This document shows positions 36,505-45,629 of a stretch of 64,000 nt of DNA, one piece after another. The first letter of the stretch is position 1. Each line of letters starts with the position of its first letter. The notes below the pieces were generated by a model that made no database searches, was not told the origin of the DNA, and saw only the letters and a list, made by a program, of their open reading frames with translations. The stretch covers positions 2,667,501 through 2,731,500 of the forward strand of contig NZ_AP023262.1 of assembly GCF_016756615.1 (NCBI RefSeq), given 5' to 3'. The stretch is from Mesorhizobium sp. L-8-3 (GTDB taxonomy: Bacteria > Pseudomonadota > Alphaproteobacteria > Rhizobiales > Rhizobiaceae). The translations under genes and the position numbers were made by a program.

Positions 36505-36957
36505 TCAGGCGCAGCCATTGCTGGCGACGTCGACCCATGTCCTGGCCGCCAGCAATCTGCCGTCATTCATCTCGGCCACCGCGACGACGTTTTGAGGCTT
36601 GGCCAATCGGATGCGCGTCGACACCCGCGCGACGCTGCGCCCCGGCACAAAGTTGAAACCAGCGACTTCGACAATGGGGTTTTCGGGCGCGAAGACGCGT
36701 ATGCGCCGCACATGATCGTCCCTTGTCATGGGACTGTCCACCCGAAGTTCCATCGGGACCGTATAGCCGGTAGGGAACGTCGCCGGCATGACGAGGTGAA
36801 CGCTGTCCGACGCGGTGACCACTCCCCCGATTTGCTGCCCGACGAATTCCATCACCTGGTCGGCGTCGGATGCCTCCGCCGGCGCCAGGAACGCGCATGC
36901 TAGCACTGCACCGCCCGAGCAGCCGCCTTTCAACACGTCGCGCCTGGTCAGGTCCAT
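36505..36957 (-). CDS. soxY: sulfur carrier protein SoxY
   Basis: A 150-residue protein with a twin-arginine signal ('TRRDVLKGG', residues 4-12). The domain is SoxY-like ('SDSVHLVMPATF...' and 'IRVFAPENPIVEVAGF' pattern). The C terminus is 'VASNGCA': the swinging-arm Cys that carries the sulfur is present but the usual GGCGG context is shortened. First gene of the operon. No soxXA, soxB or soxCD is in the window, so a complete Sox cycle is not shown here. Confidence 0.9.
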   Translation of the reverse strand: MDLTRRDVLKGGCSGGAVLACAFLAPAEASDADQVMEFVGQQIGGVVTASDSVHLVMPATFPTGYTVPMELRVDSPMTRDDHVRRIRVFAPENPIVEVAGFNFVPGRSVARVSTRIRLAKPQNVVAVAEMNDGRLLAARTWVDVASNGCA

Positions 36958-37214
36958 TGCTTTTCAGCCTCCAACCCTGACAGACGGCGTTGGGCGTAGC
37001 GCCCACTCTCCTGTCAGGCCCGAAGTCTCTAACGCAAATCCATTCTAGACAGGGTCCAGACTACAGACATGCCATTGCGTAGTAAAGGAGAACGGCAATT
37101 CTCGGACGCTGGGGCAAGTCCATGTGGCGGACATGATGTGCGGAACCACAGGGCCGAGAATGTCGAAGTGGTCGGCCAGGTCGAGACGCTGACGAGCATT
37201 CCGGGCCACCCCAA
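36958..37214. other. soxY upstream region with a stem structure
   Basis: 'cctgacag' (36976) pairs with 'ctgtcagg' (ending 37018) and encloses a smaller 'gggcg-tag-cgccc' hairpin; on the minus strand this lies in the soxY leader about 20 bases before the start. The rest has no clear gene. Confidence 0.4.
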
Positions 37215-37441
37215 TGGCACCTGGCACGATCGAGACGGCGCGGGACGGCAAGACGCTTGGTCAGATCTGCGATCGGCTCAAGGATCCGGCGCGCGGCAAG
37301 AACATCGGCGAGATCGTCGAGCGCATGGCGCATGACGGCCTCGCGGGCCGGCGCTGGAACCCGGGAAGGGCAGGGGTGCCCGGCACGCGGGACGTCTTCG
37401 GCGAACTCATCCGCCGACGGGCGGCCTTTCCGACGTCTTGA
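37215..37441 (+). pseudogene. degenerate fragment of a small conserved protein
   Basis: The frame gives 'GKTLGQICDRLKDPARGKNI' and then 'MAHDGLAGRRWNPG' with '...PGTRDVFGELI'. I recall the pattern I-C-x-x-x-K-D-P-A-R-N-G-G...H-M-A-H-D-x-L-V-G-W-G-W-N-P-G from a family of small periplasmic proteins that I cannot name with certainty. The upstream half is scrambled and frameshifted, so this appears to be a decayed gene rather than an active one. Confidence 0.3.
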
Positions 37442-37566
37442 CCTGAAAAGGCTGCTTTCAATCAGGGTCACGGAAAGCGTCCTGGCCTTGCCGCCGACAC
37501 GTTGGTGAAGCAGCCCGGCGCCGCGCGCGCTTGCGATGCCGCCGCTGCTCGGCTACCCCTTCGGCC

Positions 37567-38490
37567 ATGACGACACATCATTTCCGCCCATCCGCCTGGC
37601 ACAATGTCCTGGGCACCCTGCCTCCGGCCCTTGCGGTCGCGTCCGGCGACACCGTGATCACCGAAACCGTCGATGCCCATGGGATCGACAAGGACGGTGT
37701 GCAGCGCGCTACCGAGCCGAACCCGATGAACGGCCCGATCTTCGTGACCGGCGCCGAGCCGGGCGATGCACTGAAGGTCGAGATTCTTCGCATGACGCCG
37801 ATCCGCGACCATGGCTGGACCCGCGGCTCGCTCGCCGGCAATGTCGTCGACCCGGAATTCGTCCGGCGCCTGCCGCCGCGCGCCAAGGTGAACTGGCGGA
37901 TCGACCGGCAGGCGCTGACGGCCTCCCTGGAGCCGACCGTGCCCGGCCTTGAGGACTTCGTGCTGCCGCTCGAGCCGATGATCGGCTGCTTCGGCGTGGC
38001 GCCTTCCCTGGGGCAGGCCTTCTCGACCGCCACCAGCGCCGAGAATGGCGGCAATATGGACTATCGGGGTTTTTGTCCCGGCGCGACGGTGTGGTTTCCG
38101 GTCGCCGTGCCGGGAGCGCTGTTCTTCCTCGGCGATTGTCACGCCACGCAGGGCGACGGCGAGATCGTCGGCACCGGCATCGAGACCTGTTTCGAGGTGG
38201 AAGTGCGGCTGACGGTGGAAAAGGGCCGCACGCTCGTCTGGCCGCGTGGCGAGAGCGCCACCGACATCTTCTCCGTCGGCAATGCGCGGCCGCTCGAGCA
38301 GGCCCTGCAGCACGCCACCACCGATATGTTCGAGTGGCTGACCAGCGACTATGGGCTCTCCCCGGCAGCGACCAGCCACCTCATGGGGCAAGTCGTCCGT
38401 TACGACGTCGGCAACGTGTTCGATCCGGCCTATACGATGGTCTGTCGCATCGCGAAGAAATGGCTGCGGGCTCGGGGCAGCAGTCGATGA
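37567..38490 (+). CDS. acetamidase/formamidase family protein
   Basis: A 307-residue FmdA/AmdA-family amidohydrolase, which frees ammonia from short amides. Family features: 'GPIFVTGAEPGDAL' near residue 57, 'GCFGVAP' , 'NGGNMDYRGFCPG' and 'LFFLGDCHATQGDGEIVGTGIET' in separate pieces; the acidic and His residues of 'GDCHATQGDGE' belong to the metal centre. The ATG at 37567 gives a typical N terminus. It stands alone between decayed sequence and a palindromic repeat. Confidence 0.9.
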   Translation: MTTHHFRPSAWHNVLGTLPPALAVASGDTVITETVDAHGIDKDGVQRATEPNPMNGPIFVTGAEPGDALKVEILRMTPIRDHGWTRGSLAGNVVDPEFVRRLPPRAKVNWRIDRQALTASLEPTVPGLEDFVLPLEPMIGCFGVAPSLGQAFSTATSAENGGNMDYRGFCPGATVWFPVAVPGALFFLGDCHATQGDGEIVGTGIETCFEVEVRLTVEKGRTLVWPRGESATDIFSVGNARPLEQALQHATTDMFEWLTSDYGLSPAATSHLMGQVVRYDVGNVFDPAYTMVCRIAKKWLRARGSSR

Positions 38491-38520
38491 GCGTTGCCTG
38501 CGCGCGCACATCGCAGGAGA

Positions 38521-38735
38521 ACCCCTCATCCGACCTCGCTTCGCGAGGCCACCTTCTCCCACAAGGGGAGAAGGGAACGCTGCGGCAACGGTTCCGCCAG
38601 TCGCCGACGTTGGTGAGTTGCAGAGCCGGCAAAGCCAGGCTCCAGCCTTCTCCCCTTGTGGGAGAAGGTGGCCGCGCCCACGGGCCTTGCCTCCGGCAAG
38701 CCCGAGGACAGGCTCCGCGCGGTCGGATGAGGGGT
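38521..38735. repeat. inverted palindromic intergenic repeat ('cctcatccgacc' type)
   Basis: The left arm 'acccctcatccgacc' with 'ggccaccttctcccacaagg' is mirrored by the right arm 'ccttgtgggagaaggtggcc' with 'ggtcggatgaggggt'. The whole 215-base unit can fold back on itself. Such units are common between genes of rhizobia. It separates the amidase gene from the convergent molybdenum enzyme operon and could act as a bidirectional terminator. Confidence 0.75.
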
Positions 38736-38790
38736 ATCAGGCGCGCAGAGTGGCCGGAGTGCGCGCTCGCCGTCACCTTGCGGGCGTCTT

Positions 38791-41043
38791 CTAGTTGACC
38801 AGGACATCCTCCAGCCGGATCGGGAATCGCCTGACGCGCACGCCGGTCGCGTGCCAGACGGCATTGGCGATGGCGCCCACCGTGCCGGTGATGCCGATCT
38901 CGCCGACACCCTTCACGCCGAGCGGGTTGACGTGGGCATCGTGCTCCGGGATCAGGATGGCATCGAGCGACGGTACGTCGGCATTGACCGGCACGTGATA
39001 TTCGGCGAGGTCGGCATTCATGATCCGGCCCGTCCTGGGGTCCGTGACCGCCTCCTCCTGGAGCGCGAAGGAGACGCCCCAGATCATGCCGCCGAAATAC
39101 TGGCTGCGGACGAGGCGCGGGTTGATGATGCGGCCCGCGGCGAAGGCCCCGACCAGGCGCGTCGCCCTGATCTGGCCGAGGTCGGGATCGACCTTGACCT
39201 CGGCGAAGACCGCGCCGTGCGAATACATCGCGTGGGCGGCGGCCACGTCCGGGTCGCGGGCCGCCTTGGCCATGCCGACGACCTCGGGCCGACCCGCGCG
39301 CAGCAGGATTTCCGCATAGGTTTCACTGCGCCCTTCATCGTCGCTGCGATGAAGCCGTCCGGAGCGCGCCACGACGCCGACATTGCCGGCGCCGAAGAGC
39401 GGCGACCGGGGATCGGCCGTCGCGAGCTCGGCAAGCCTGGCGATCACATCCTCGCCGGCATTGTGGATGGCCAGGCCCGCGCTGGCGGTGTGCCCGGAGC
39501 CGCCGGCAATGCCGCCGTCGGGCAGGCTCGACAGGCCTGAATGCAGTTCGACCTGATCAACGTCGAGCCCGAGCGTCTCCGCCGCGATCTGGGCGAGCGC
39601 CGTCCAGGCGCCCTGGCCCATATCCGCGCCGCCTGTTTCCACGAGCGCCGTGCCGTCGGTGCGCAGGGTGGCGCGCGCCTCGGCCGGGAAATGCGGGCAA
39701 GGGAACACGGCCGTGCCCATGCCCCAACCGACGAGGAGCCCGTTGTCGTCGCGCATGCTGCGCGGCTGGAGCGGGCGATCGGACCAGCCGAAGCGTTTCG
39801 AGCCCTCGGCATAGCATTCGCGCAGGGTCTTGGACGAAAACGGCCTGCCGGTGCCCGGCTCGGTCTCGGCGTAGTTGACGAGCCTGAATTCGAGCGGGTC
39901 CATGCCGCAGGCTTCGGCCGCCTCGTCCATGGCGACTTCGAGCGCGGCCGACCCGGACGCCTCGCCTGGCGCGCGCATCGGGCCCGGCGTGCCGGCATCG
40001 AGCCGCAGGGCCTCGTGCTCGGCAAGGATGGCGGGGCTCGCATAAAGAGGCAGCGACGCATTCGCGGCCGGCTCGATGAACTCGTCGAAGCTGGAGGTGG
40101 AGCCGATCGCGTGATGGTGTAGCGCGGTCAGGCGCCCCTCCTTGTCCGTGCCGATGCGCAGCTTCTGCCAGGTGCGTGCGCGATGCCCGACGGGGCCGTA
40201 CATCTGTGCCCGCGTGAGGGCCAGCTTGACCGGCCGGCCGAGCATGCGCGCGGCGAGGATGGCGAGGATCTGCGGTCCGTTGAGGATCGCCTTCGAGCCG
40301 AAGCCGCCTCCGAGGAAGGGCGAACGGATGAGCACGTTCTCGGCCGGGATGCCGAAATAGGCCCCATAGGCAGCGCAACTCAGCGCCAGCGCCTGGTTGG
40401 GCATATCGAGGGTGACATGGTCGCCGTCCCATTGGGCGACCACGGCATGGGGCTCCATCGCGTTGTGATATTGCGCAGGCGTGACATAGTCGGCCTCCGT
40501 AACCCTGGCGGCGACCGCGAGGCCCGCCTCGACGTCGCCATGGCCCGTGCGCGCCGGCGCGCCGATGCCGACCGCAGGCGGCGCATAGCGATCGCCATTG
40601 TCGAGCCCTGTCCGGGCACTTTCGACCTCATATTGTGGACTGAGCAGCGCGGCCCCTTCGGTCGCCGCCTCCAGTGTCTCGGCGATCACCATGGCGATCG
40701 GCTGGTTCACATAGCGCACCTTATCGTCCTGGAGCACCTCTACGCGGAAGCCGAAGGGCGGCATCTTTTCGTCCGGATCGTGCGCCAAAGGCGGCCGGTT
40801 GGCCGGCGTCAGGACCTCGACGACGTCGGGATGAGCCCTGGCGGCATGGACATCAAGCGCCGTGACCCGGCCGCGCGCGATGCTGCTGACGGCCGTCACG
40901 GCGTAAAGCATGCCTTCGGGATGGTTGTCGGCGGCGTAGGTCGCGCGGCCAGTGACTTTGAGCACGCCGTCGCGGCGCGTGATCGGCTGGCCGGCATTGG
41001 ACCCGTGGCGACGGTATTGGGGAGAAGCGGTATCAGGAGACAT
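38791..41043 (-). CDS. molybdenum cofactor subunit of a xanthine oxidase-family aldehyde oxidoreductase (PaoC-like)
   Basis: A 750-residue large subunit. It has the 'VTGRATYAADN' start of the family, 'GGGFGSKA' for the cofactor, and the active-site Glu in 'GVGEIGITGTVGA' close to the C terminus. With the FAD and iron-sulfur subunits upstream it oxidises an aldehyde or N-heterocycle by hydroxylation with water. It is last in a three-gene operon and overlaps the FAD subunit gene by 11 bases. No cofactor-insertion chaperone (PaoD/XdhC) is seen nearby. Confidence 0.92.
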   Translation of the reverse strand: MSPDTASPQYRRHGSNAGQPITRRDGVLKVTGRATYAADNHPEGMLYAVTAVSSIARGRVTALDVHAARAHPDVVEVLTPANRPPLAHDPDEKMPPFGFRVEVLQDDKVRYVNQPIAMVIAETLEAATEGAALLSPQYEVESARTGLDNGDRYAPPAVGIGAPARTGHGDVEAGLAVAARVTEADYVTPAQYHNAMEPHAVVAQWDGDHVTLDMPNQALALSCAAYGAYFGIPAENVLIRSPFLGGGFGSKAILNGPQILAILAARMLGRPVKLALTRAQMYGPVGHRARTWQKLRIGTDKEGRLTALHHHAIGSTSSFDEFIEPAANASLPLYASPAILAEHEALRLDAGTPGPMRAPGEASGSAALEVAMDEAAEACGMDPLEFRLVNYAETEPGTGRPFSSKTLRECYAEGSKRFGWSDRPLQPRSMRDDNGLLVGWGMGTAVFPCPHFPAEARATLRTDGTALVETGGADMGQGAWTALAQIAAETLGLDVDQVELHSGLSSLPDGGIAGGSGHTASAGLAIHNAGEDVIARLAELATADPRSPLFGAGNVGVVARSGRLHRSDDEGRSETYAEILLRAGRPEVVGMAKAARDPDVAAAHAMYSHGAVFAEVKVDPDLGQIRATRLVGAFAAGRIINPRLVRSQYFGGMIWGVSFALQEEAVTDPRTGRIMNADLAEYHVPVNADVPSLDAILIPEHDAHVNPLGVKGVGEIGITGTVGAIANAVWHATGVRVRRFPIRLEDVLVN

Positions 41044-42088
41044 GGTTCGATCCGGGAATTGTGGAGAAGGGCGAGGCCGGAAGCGCAGGCATGGCTTCCG
41101 GCGTCCCCTCCAGTGCCAGGGACAAGGCGCGCATGACGATGCGGCGCGCCAGTTCGATCTTGAAGGCGTTGTCGCCGGACGGCCTCGCGTCGGCCAAAGC
41201 CAGCTCGGCCGCATTCGCGAAGGCGTCCGCCGTCGGCCGCATGCCGACCAGCGACGTCTCCGCCTCCGACGCGCGCCAGGGCTTGGCTGCCACGCCGCCG
41301 AGCGCGATGCGCGCCTCGCGGATCGTTCCGTTTTCGACATCGAGCGCGGCGGCGGCGGAAACGACGGCGAAGGCATAGGAGGTACGCTCGCGCAGTTTCA
41401 GATAGCGCGCGTTGCGGGCAAAGACCGCGGCTTCGGCGGGAAGCCGGACCGCGACAATCAGTTCGCCCGGCGCCAGCGCCGATTCCTGTGCTGCCGCGCC
41501 CGGCAGGGAGTGCAGCGCGTCGAGCGGTATCTCCCTGATACCTCGAGGGCCTTCCAACTCGACCACGGCATCGAGCGCCACGAGCGGCACGCAGAAGTCG
41601 GAGGGGTGCGTGGCGATGCAATGCTCGTTCCAGCCGAGCACCGCGTGAAGGCGGTTCTCGCCGTCGCGCGCATCGCAGCCCGACCCCGCTGCGCGCCGGT
41701 TGCAGGCGCTGGACAGGTCCTGGAAATAGGCACAGCGCGTGCGCTGCATCAGATTGCCTCCCACGGTTGCCGCGTTTCGCAGCTGCGGCGAGGCGCCTGA
41801 AAGAAGCGCCTCGGCCACCACGGGGAAGCTCCGCGCGAAGCGCTCGTCATAGGCGAGGTTCGCATTGCGGACGAGCGCGCCGATGCGCACGCTGCCGTCG
41901 TCGAGCCATTCGATGCGATCGAGCCCGGGCAGACGGGTGATGTCGACGAGCCGCCGCGGCCGCGCCGCGCCGATCTTCATCAGATCGAGCAGATTGGTTC
42001 CGGCCGCGAGATAGGCCGATCCCGGCTCGGCCGCCGCGGCAACGGCCTCCGGCACGCTGGCCGGGCGGATATAGTCGAACCGGTTCAT
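41033..42088 (-). CDS. FAD-binding subunit of aldehyde oxidoreductase (PaoB-like)
   Basis: A 351-residue CO dehydrogenase/xanthine dehydrogenase FAD-domain protein. FAD contacts 'LAAGTNLLDLM' and 'ATVGGNLMQRT' are visible. A Cys-containing insertion ('RCAYFQD', 'ACNRR', 'GSGCDAR') and 'EHCIATHPSDF' are the features that give E. coli PaoB its extra [4Fe-4S] cluster, so this belongs to the PaoABC branch rather than to xanthine dehydrogenase. It overlaps the iron-sulfur subunit gene by 4 bases. Confidence 0.9.
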   Translation of the reverse strand: MNRFDYIRPASVPEAVAAAAEPGSAYLAAGTNLLDLMKIGAARPRRLVDITRLPGLDRIEWLDDGSVRIGALVRNANLAYDERFARSFPVVAEALLSGASPQLRNAATVGGNLMQRTRCAYFQDLSSACNRRAAGSGCDARDGENRLHAVLGWNEHCIATHPSDFCVPLVALDAVVELEGPRGIREIPLDALHSLPGAAAQESALAPGELIVAVRLPAEAAVFARNARYLKLRERTSYAFAVVSAAAALDVENGTIREARIALGGVAAKPWRASEAETSLVGMRPTADAFANAAELALADARPSGDNAFKIELARRIVMRALSLALEGTPEAMPALPASPFSTIPGSNHVS

Positions 42089-42582
42089 GCCGCGTCCCTC
42101 CGGCTGCGTTCGGCAATGGTCTTGCGGGCTTCCAGCACCGCTTCTGTGATGCCCTGATAGGCGCCGCAGCGGCAGATGTTGCCGCTCATCAGTTCGCGTA
42201 TGCGCTCGGGGTCGCCGCCGGCATGGCCCTCCAGGATGAGGCCGACCGCGCTCATGACCTGTCCCGGCGTGCAGTAGCCGCATTGGAAACCGTCATGTTC
42301 GATGAAGGCAGCCTGCACCGGATGGAGAGTTTCGCCGTCGGCCAGGCCCTCGATGGTGGTGATTTCGGCCCCGTCGAGGCTTGCGGCGAGCGAGAGGCAA
42401 GAGTTGATGCGCCGTCCGTCGACGAGCACGGTGCAGGCGCCGCACTGGCCGCGGTCGCAGCCTTTCTTGGTGCCCGTCAGGACCAGCCGCTCGCGCAACA
42501 GGTCGAGCAGCGTCACGCGCGGGTCGTCGAGCACGATGTCGCGGGGCTCACCATTGATGGTGAGGCTGATGGAGAGTGACAT
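42085..42582 (-). CDS. [2Fe-2S] subunit of aldehyde oxidoreductase (PaoA-like)
   Basis: A 165-residue protein with the N-terminal plant-type ferredoxin motif ('GCDRGQCGACTVLVDG') and the C-terminal second cluster ('QCGYCTPGQ' and 'NICRCGAY'). Unlike E. coli PaoA it has no twin-arginine signal, so the enzyme would be cytoplasmic. The start at 42582 is preferred; an ATG four codons upstream is possible. First gene of the operon, divergent from the tetR at 42786. Confidence 0.93.
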   Translation of the reverse strand: MSLSISLTINGEPRDIVLDDPRVTLLDLLRERLVLTGTKKGCDRGQCGACTVLVDGRRINSCLSLAASLDGAEITTIEGLADGETLHPVQAAFIEHDGFQCGYCTPGQVMSAVGLILEGHAGGDPERIRELMSGNICRCGAYQGITEAVLEARKTIAERSRRDAA

Positions 42583-42734
42583 GTGGTACCCCATTCAGTG
42601 ATTGTGATGTATGGATCGGGACCGCCGGGAGGCGGCCAAGGATGCGGGCGCATGGAGAGATCTGGCGCGAACGGTCCGTCGGCCCTGGCCGGGATTGCGT
42701 GCCTTCGTGCGTTTTCCCGGTGCGATCTATTTAT

Positions 42735-42751
42735 ACGGAGGGTGCCTCCGT
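42735..42751. promoter_or_regulatory. candidate TetR operator (acggagg-gtg-cctccgt)
   Basis: A perfect 7-3-7 inverted repeat in the divergent promoter region, flanked by 'tttat' on both sides. It lies 35 bases before the tetR start and about 150 before the aldehyde oxidoreductase operon, the classic place for an operator that controls both. Confidence 0.6.
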
Positions 42752-42785
42752 TTATCAAGGGGCAAGAAGGCCTGTCGGGAAAAAA

Positions 42786-43364
42786 ATGGGATCTGACACC
42801 GCGAAAACAAGACGCAAGCCGCGCGCCGACTCGATCCGCAACCGCGAGCGCCTGCTCGAGGCGGCGACGCAGGTCTTCAGCGCCGGCGGTCCGCAGGCAA
42901 GCCTCGAGGCGGTCGCGCGCGAGGCCGGCGTCGGGATCGGCACGCTCTACCGCCACTTTCCCACGCGTGAGGCCCTCTTCGAGGCGGTCTATCGTCACGA
43001 GGTCGATCATCTTGGCGAACTCGCCGAAAAGCTGGCGCGCGACACCGCGCCGGTCGACGCCCTGCGCGCTTGGCTGCACGCCTATGTCCGCTTGGTGGCG
43101 ACCAAGAAGGGGATGGTCGAGGCGCTGCAACTCGCCGTCTACGGTTCAACGGAGTTGAAGGCCTATACGTTCGAGCGCCAGACCCGGGCGATCGGCCTGC
43201 TGCTCGACCGGGCGGTGGCGGCAGGGGAGATCCGTTCCGACATCCTGCCGGAGGATCTGCTGCGCACCCTTATAGGCATCTTCTATTCCCAGGGGCCGAC
43301 CGACTGGCAGCCGACCGCGCTGCGCCTGGTGGATGTCTTCGTCGACGGCTTGCGCAAGCGCTGA
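42786..43364 (+). CDS. TetR family regulator of the aldehyde oxidoreductase operon
   Basis: A 192-residue repressor. The HTH is in 'LEAVAREAGVGIGTLYRHF' (about residues 40-58). The C-terminal domain is the SbtR-like type ('LRAWLHAYVRL'). The divergent arrangement and the palindrome at 42735 point to control of the neighbouring molybdenum enzyme and of itself. Ligand unknown. Confidence 0.9.
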   Translation: MGSDTAKTRRKPRADSIRNRERLLEAATQVFSAGGPQASLEAVAREAGVGIGTLYRHFPTREALFEAVYRHEVDHLGELAEKLARDTAPVDALRAWLHAYVRLVATKKGMVEALQLAVYGSTELKAYTFERQTRAIGLLLDRAVAAGEIRSDILPEDLLRTLIGIFYSQGPTDWQPTALRLVDVFVDGLRKR

Positions 43365-43464
43365 ATGCGGGTGCTGCCGGGCTGCGGTGCAGTCCGTGTC
43401 GAGCCGCGGTGAGGCCGCGCCAATGTGGTTGCGAACGAACCGGAAACAGAGTTCATTCCGGCGC

Positions 43465-45552
43465 ATGACTTCAGCTCTTCGTGATTCGACCGCGATCCAG
43501 CCGGCGGACTATCTCGCCGCGCTGAATGCCGACCAGCGCGCCGCGGTCGAGCATGGCGATGGCAAGGTGGCCGGTCCGCTGCTGGTGATCGCGGGGGCGG
43601 GTTCCGGCAAGACCAACACGCTCGCCCATCGGGTCGCGCATCTCATCGTCAACGGCGCCGACCCGCGCCGAATTCTGCTCATGACCTTTTCGCGAAGGGC
43701 AGCTTCCGAAATGACGCGGCGCGTGGAACGCATCGCCGCGCGCGTGATGGGCGAGAAGGCCGCGACGCTGACGGAAGGGCTGAACTGGGCCGGCACCTTC
43801 CATGCGATCGGCGCGCGGCTGCTTCGCGACTATGCGCTGGAGATCGGCCTCGACCCCGCCTTCACGATCCACGACCGCGAGGATTCCGCCGACCTGATGA
43901 ATCTCGTGCGCCACGAACTCGGGCTGTCAAAGACGGAGAGCCGGTTTCCGGCCAAGGGCACCTGCCTTGCGATCTATTCGCGTGTGGTGAATGCGCAGGC
44001 CGAGGTGGCGCCGGTGCTGGCGAAACATTTCCCCTGGTGCGTCGGCTGGGCCGACGAGTTGAGAGAGCTCTTCGCGGCCTATGTCGACGCCAAGCAGGCG
44101 CAGAACGTGCTCGACTATGACGACCTCCTGCTGTGGTGGGCGCAGATGTGCGCCGAGCCTGACATCGCCGAGCATCTGGGGGCCCGCTTCGACCACATAC
44201 TCGTCGACGAATATCAGGACACCAACCGCCTGCAGGCCTCGATCCTGCTCGCTTTGAAGCCGGACGGGCACGGCCTGACCGTCGTTGGCGATGACGCCCA
44301 GTCGATCTATTCCTTCCGGGCGGCGGAGATCCGCAACATCCTCGACTTCCCCGGGCATTTTCCGGAACCGGCGCGGGTCGTGACGCTCGACCGCAACTAT
44401 CGCTCGACGAACACGATCCTGGATGCGGCCAATGCGGTGATCGGCGAAGCGCCGGAGCGTTTCACCAAGAACCTCTGGACCGACAGGGGCTCGGGCGAGA
44501 AGCCGCAGATCGTCACCGTCCGCGACGAGGCCGAGCAGGCGAACTATGTCTGCGAGAAGATACTGGAGGAGCGCGAGGAAGGTGTCGCGCTCAAGTCGCA
44601 GGCCGTTCTCTTCCGCGCCTCGCATCATTCCGGCCCGCTGGAGATCGAGCTCACCCGTCGCAACATCCCCTTCGTCAAATTCGGCGGACTGAAATTCCTC
44701 GACTCGGCGCATGTGAAGGACGTGCTCGCGGTGCTCCGTTTCGCCGAGAATCCGAAGGATCGCGTCGCGGCCTTCCGCGTGACGCAGCTCATGCCGGGTA
44801 TCGGGCCTTCGGCTGCCGCCGCCGTCATGGAGGCGATGGAGCGCGCGCTCGATCCCGTGCTGGGCTTGCAGTTCTTCCGCGCCCCGGCGCGGGCCGGCGC
44901 CGACTGGCCTTCTTTCGTCGACCTCTTCTCGATCCTGCGGTCCCGTTCGGCCTGGCCCGCCGATCTCGAAGGCGTGCGGCTGTGGTACGAACCGCATCTG
45001 GAACGCATCCATGAGGATGCAGCGATGCGCCGGGCGGACCTGCTTCAGCTCGAACAGATCGCGAGCGGCTATCCCTCGCGCGAGCGCTTCCTCACCGACC
45101 TCACGCTCGATCCTCCCGATGCGACCAGCGACGAGGCCGGCCCGCCGCTCCGCGACGAGGATTATCTGATCCTCTCCACCATCCATTCCGCCAAGGGCCA
45201 GGAATGGTCGAAGGTCTTCATCCTTAACGGCGTCGACGGCTGCATCCCGTCCGACCTCGCGGTCGGCGAGCGCGATGAGATCGAGGAGGAGCGGCGGCTG
45301 CTCTATGTCGCGATGACGCGGGCGAAGGACAGCCTCCACCTCATCACCCCGCAGCGCTTCTTCGTGCATGGCCAGGCCGCGCGCGGCGACAGGCATGTCT
45401 ATGCCTCGCGCACGCGTTTCATTGCCGACCGCATGCTCGACCGCTTCACGCGCACGTCGTGGCCGCCGCCGGCGTCCGCGGCGAGCAGCCGGGCACCGCA
45501 GCCCGACATCCGCGTCGACCTCAAGGCCCGCATGCGCGGCATGTGGCGATAG
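43465..45552 (+). CDS. UvrD/Rep-family ATP-dependent DNA helicase
   Basis: A 695-residue superfamily 1A helicase. Motif I 'GAGSGKTNTL', motif II 'VDEYQDTN', motif III 'GDDAQSIYSFRAA', motif IV 'NYRS' and motifs V-VI 'STIHSAKGQEW' and 'VAMTRAKDSLHL' are all in order. The second half is shorter and different from UvrD, as in the alphaproteobacterial UvrD-like group often found as a second copy. It stands alone. A role in DNA repair or replication restart is expected. Confidence 0.92.
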   Translation: MTSALRDSTAIQPADYLAALNADQRAAVEHGDGKVAGPLLVIAGAGSGKTNTLAHRVAHLIVNGADPRRILLMTFSRRAASEMTRRVERIAARVMGEKAATLTEGLNWAGTFHAIGARLLRDYALEIGLDPAFTIHDREDSADLMNLVRHELGLSKTESRFPAKGTCLAIYSRVVNAQAEVAPVLAKHFPWCVGWADELRELFAAYVDAKQAQNVLDYDDLLLWWAQMCAEPDIAEHLGARFDHILVDEYQDTNRLQASILLALKPDGHGLTVVGDDAQSIYSFRAAEIRNILDFPGHFPEPARVVTLDRNYRSTNTILDAANAVIGEAPERFTKNLWTDRGSGEKPQIVTVRDEAEQANYVCEKILEEREEGVALKSQAVLFRASHHSGPLEIELTRRNIPFVKFGGLKFLDSAHVKDVLAVLRFAENPKDRVAAFRVTQLMPGIGPSAAAAVMEAMERALDPVLGLQFFRAPARAGADWPSFVDLFSILRSRSAWPADLEGVRLWYEPHLERIHEDAAMRRADLLQLEQIASGYPSRERFLTDLTLDPPDATSDEAGPPLRDEDYLILSTIHSAKGQEWSKVFILNGVDGCIPSDLAVGERDEIEEERRLLYVAMTRAKDSLHLITPQRFFVHGQAARGDRHVYASRTRFIADRMLDRFTRTSWPPPASAASSRAPQPDIRVDLKARMRGMWR

Positions 45553-45629
45553 AGCCGTTTGTTCCCGGTGGAAGCAGTGTGCACATTTCCGTGCATTGAA
45601 GCCCTGGCTGCACGTGCTACATCGACGCC

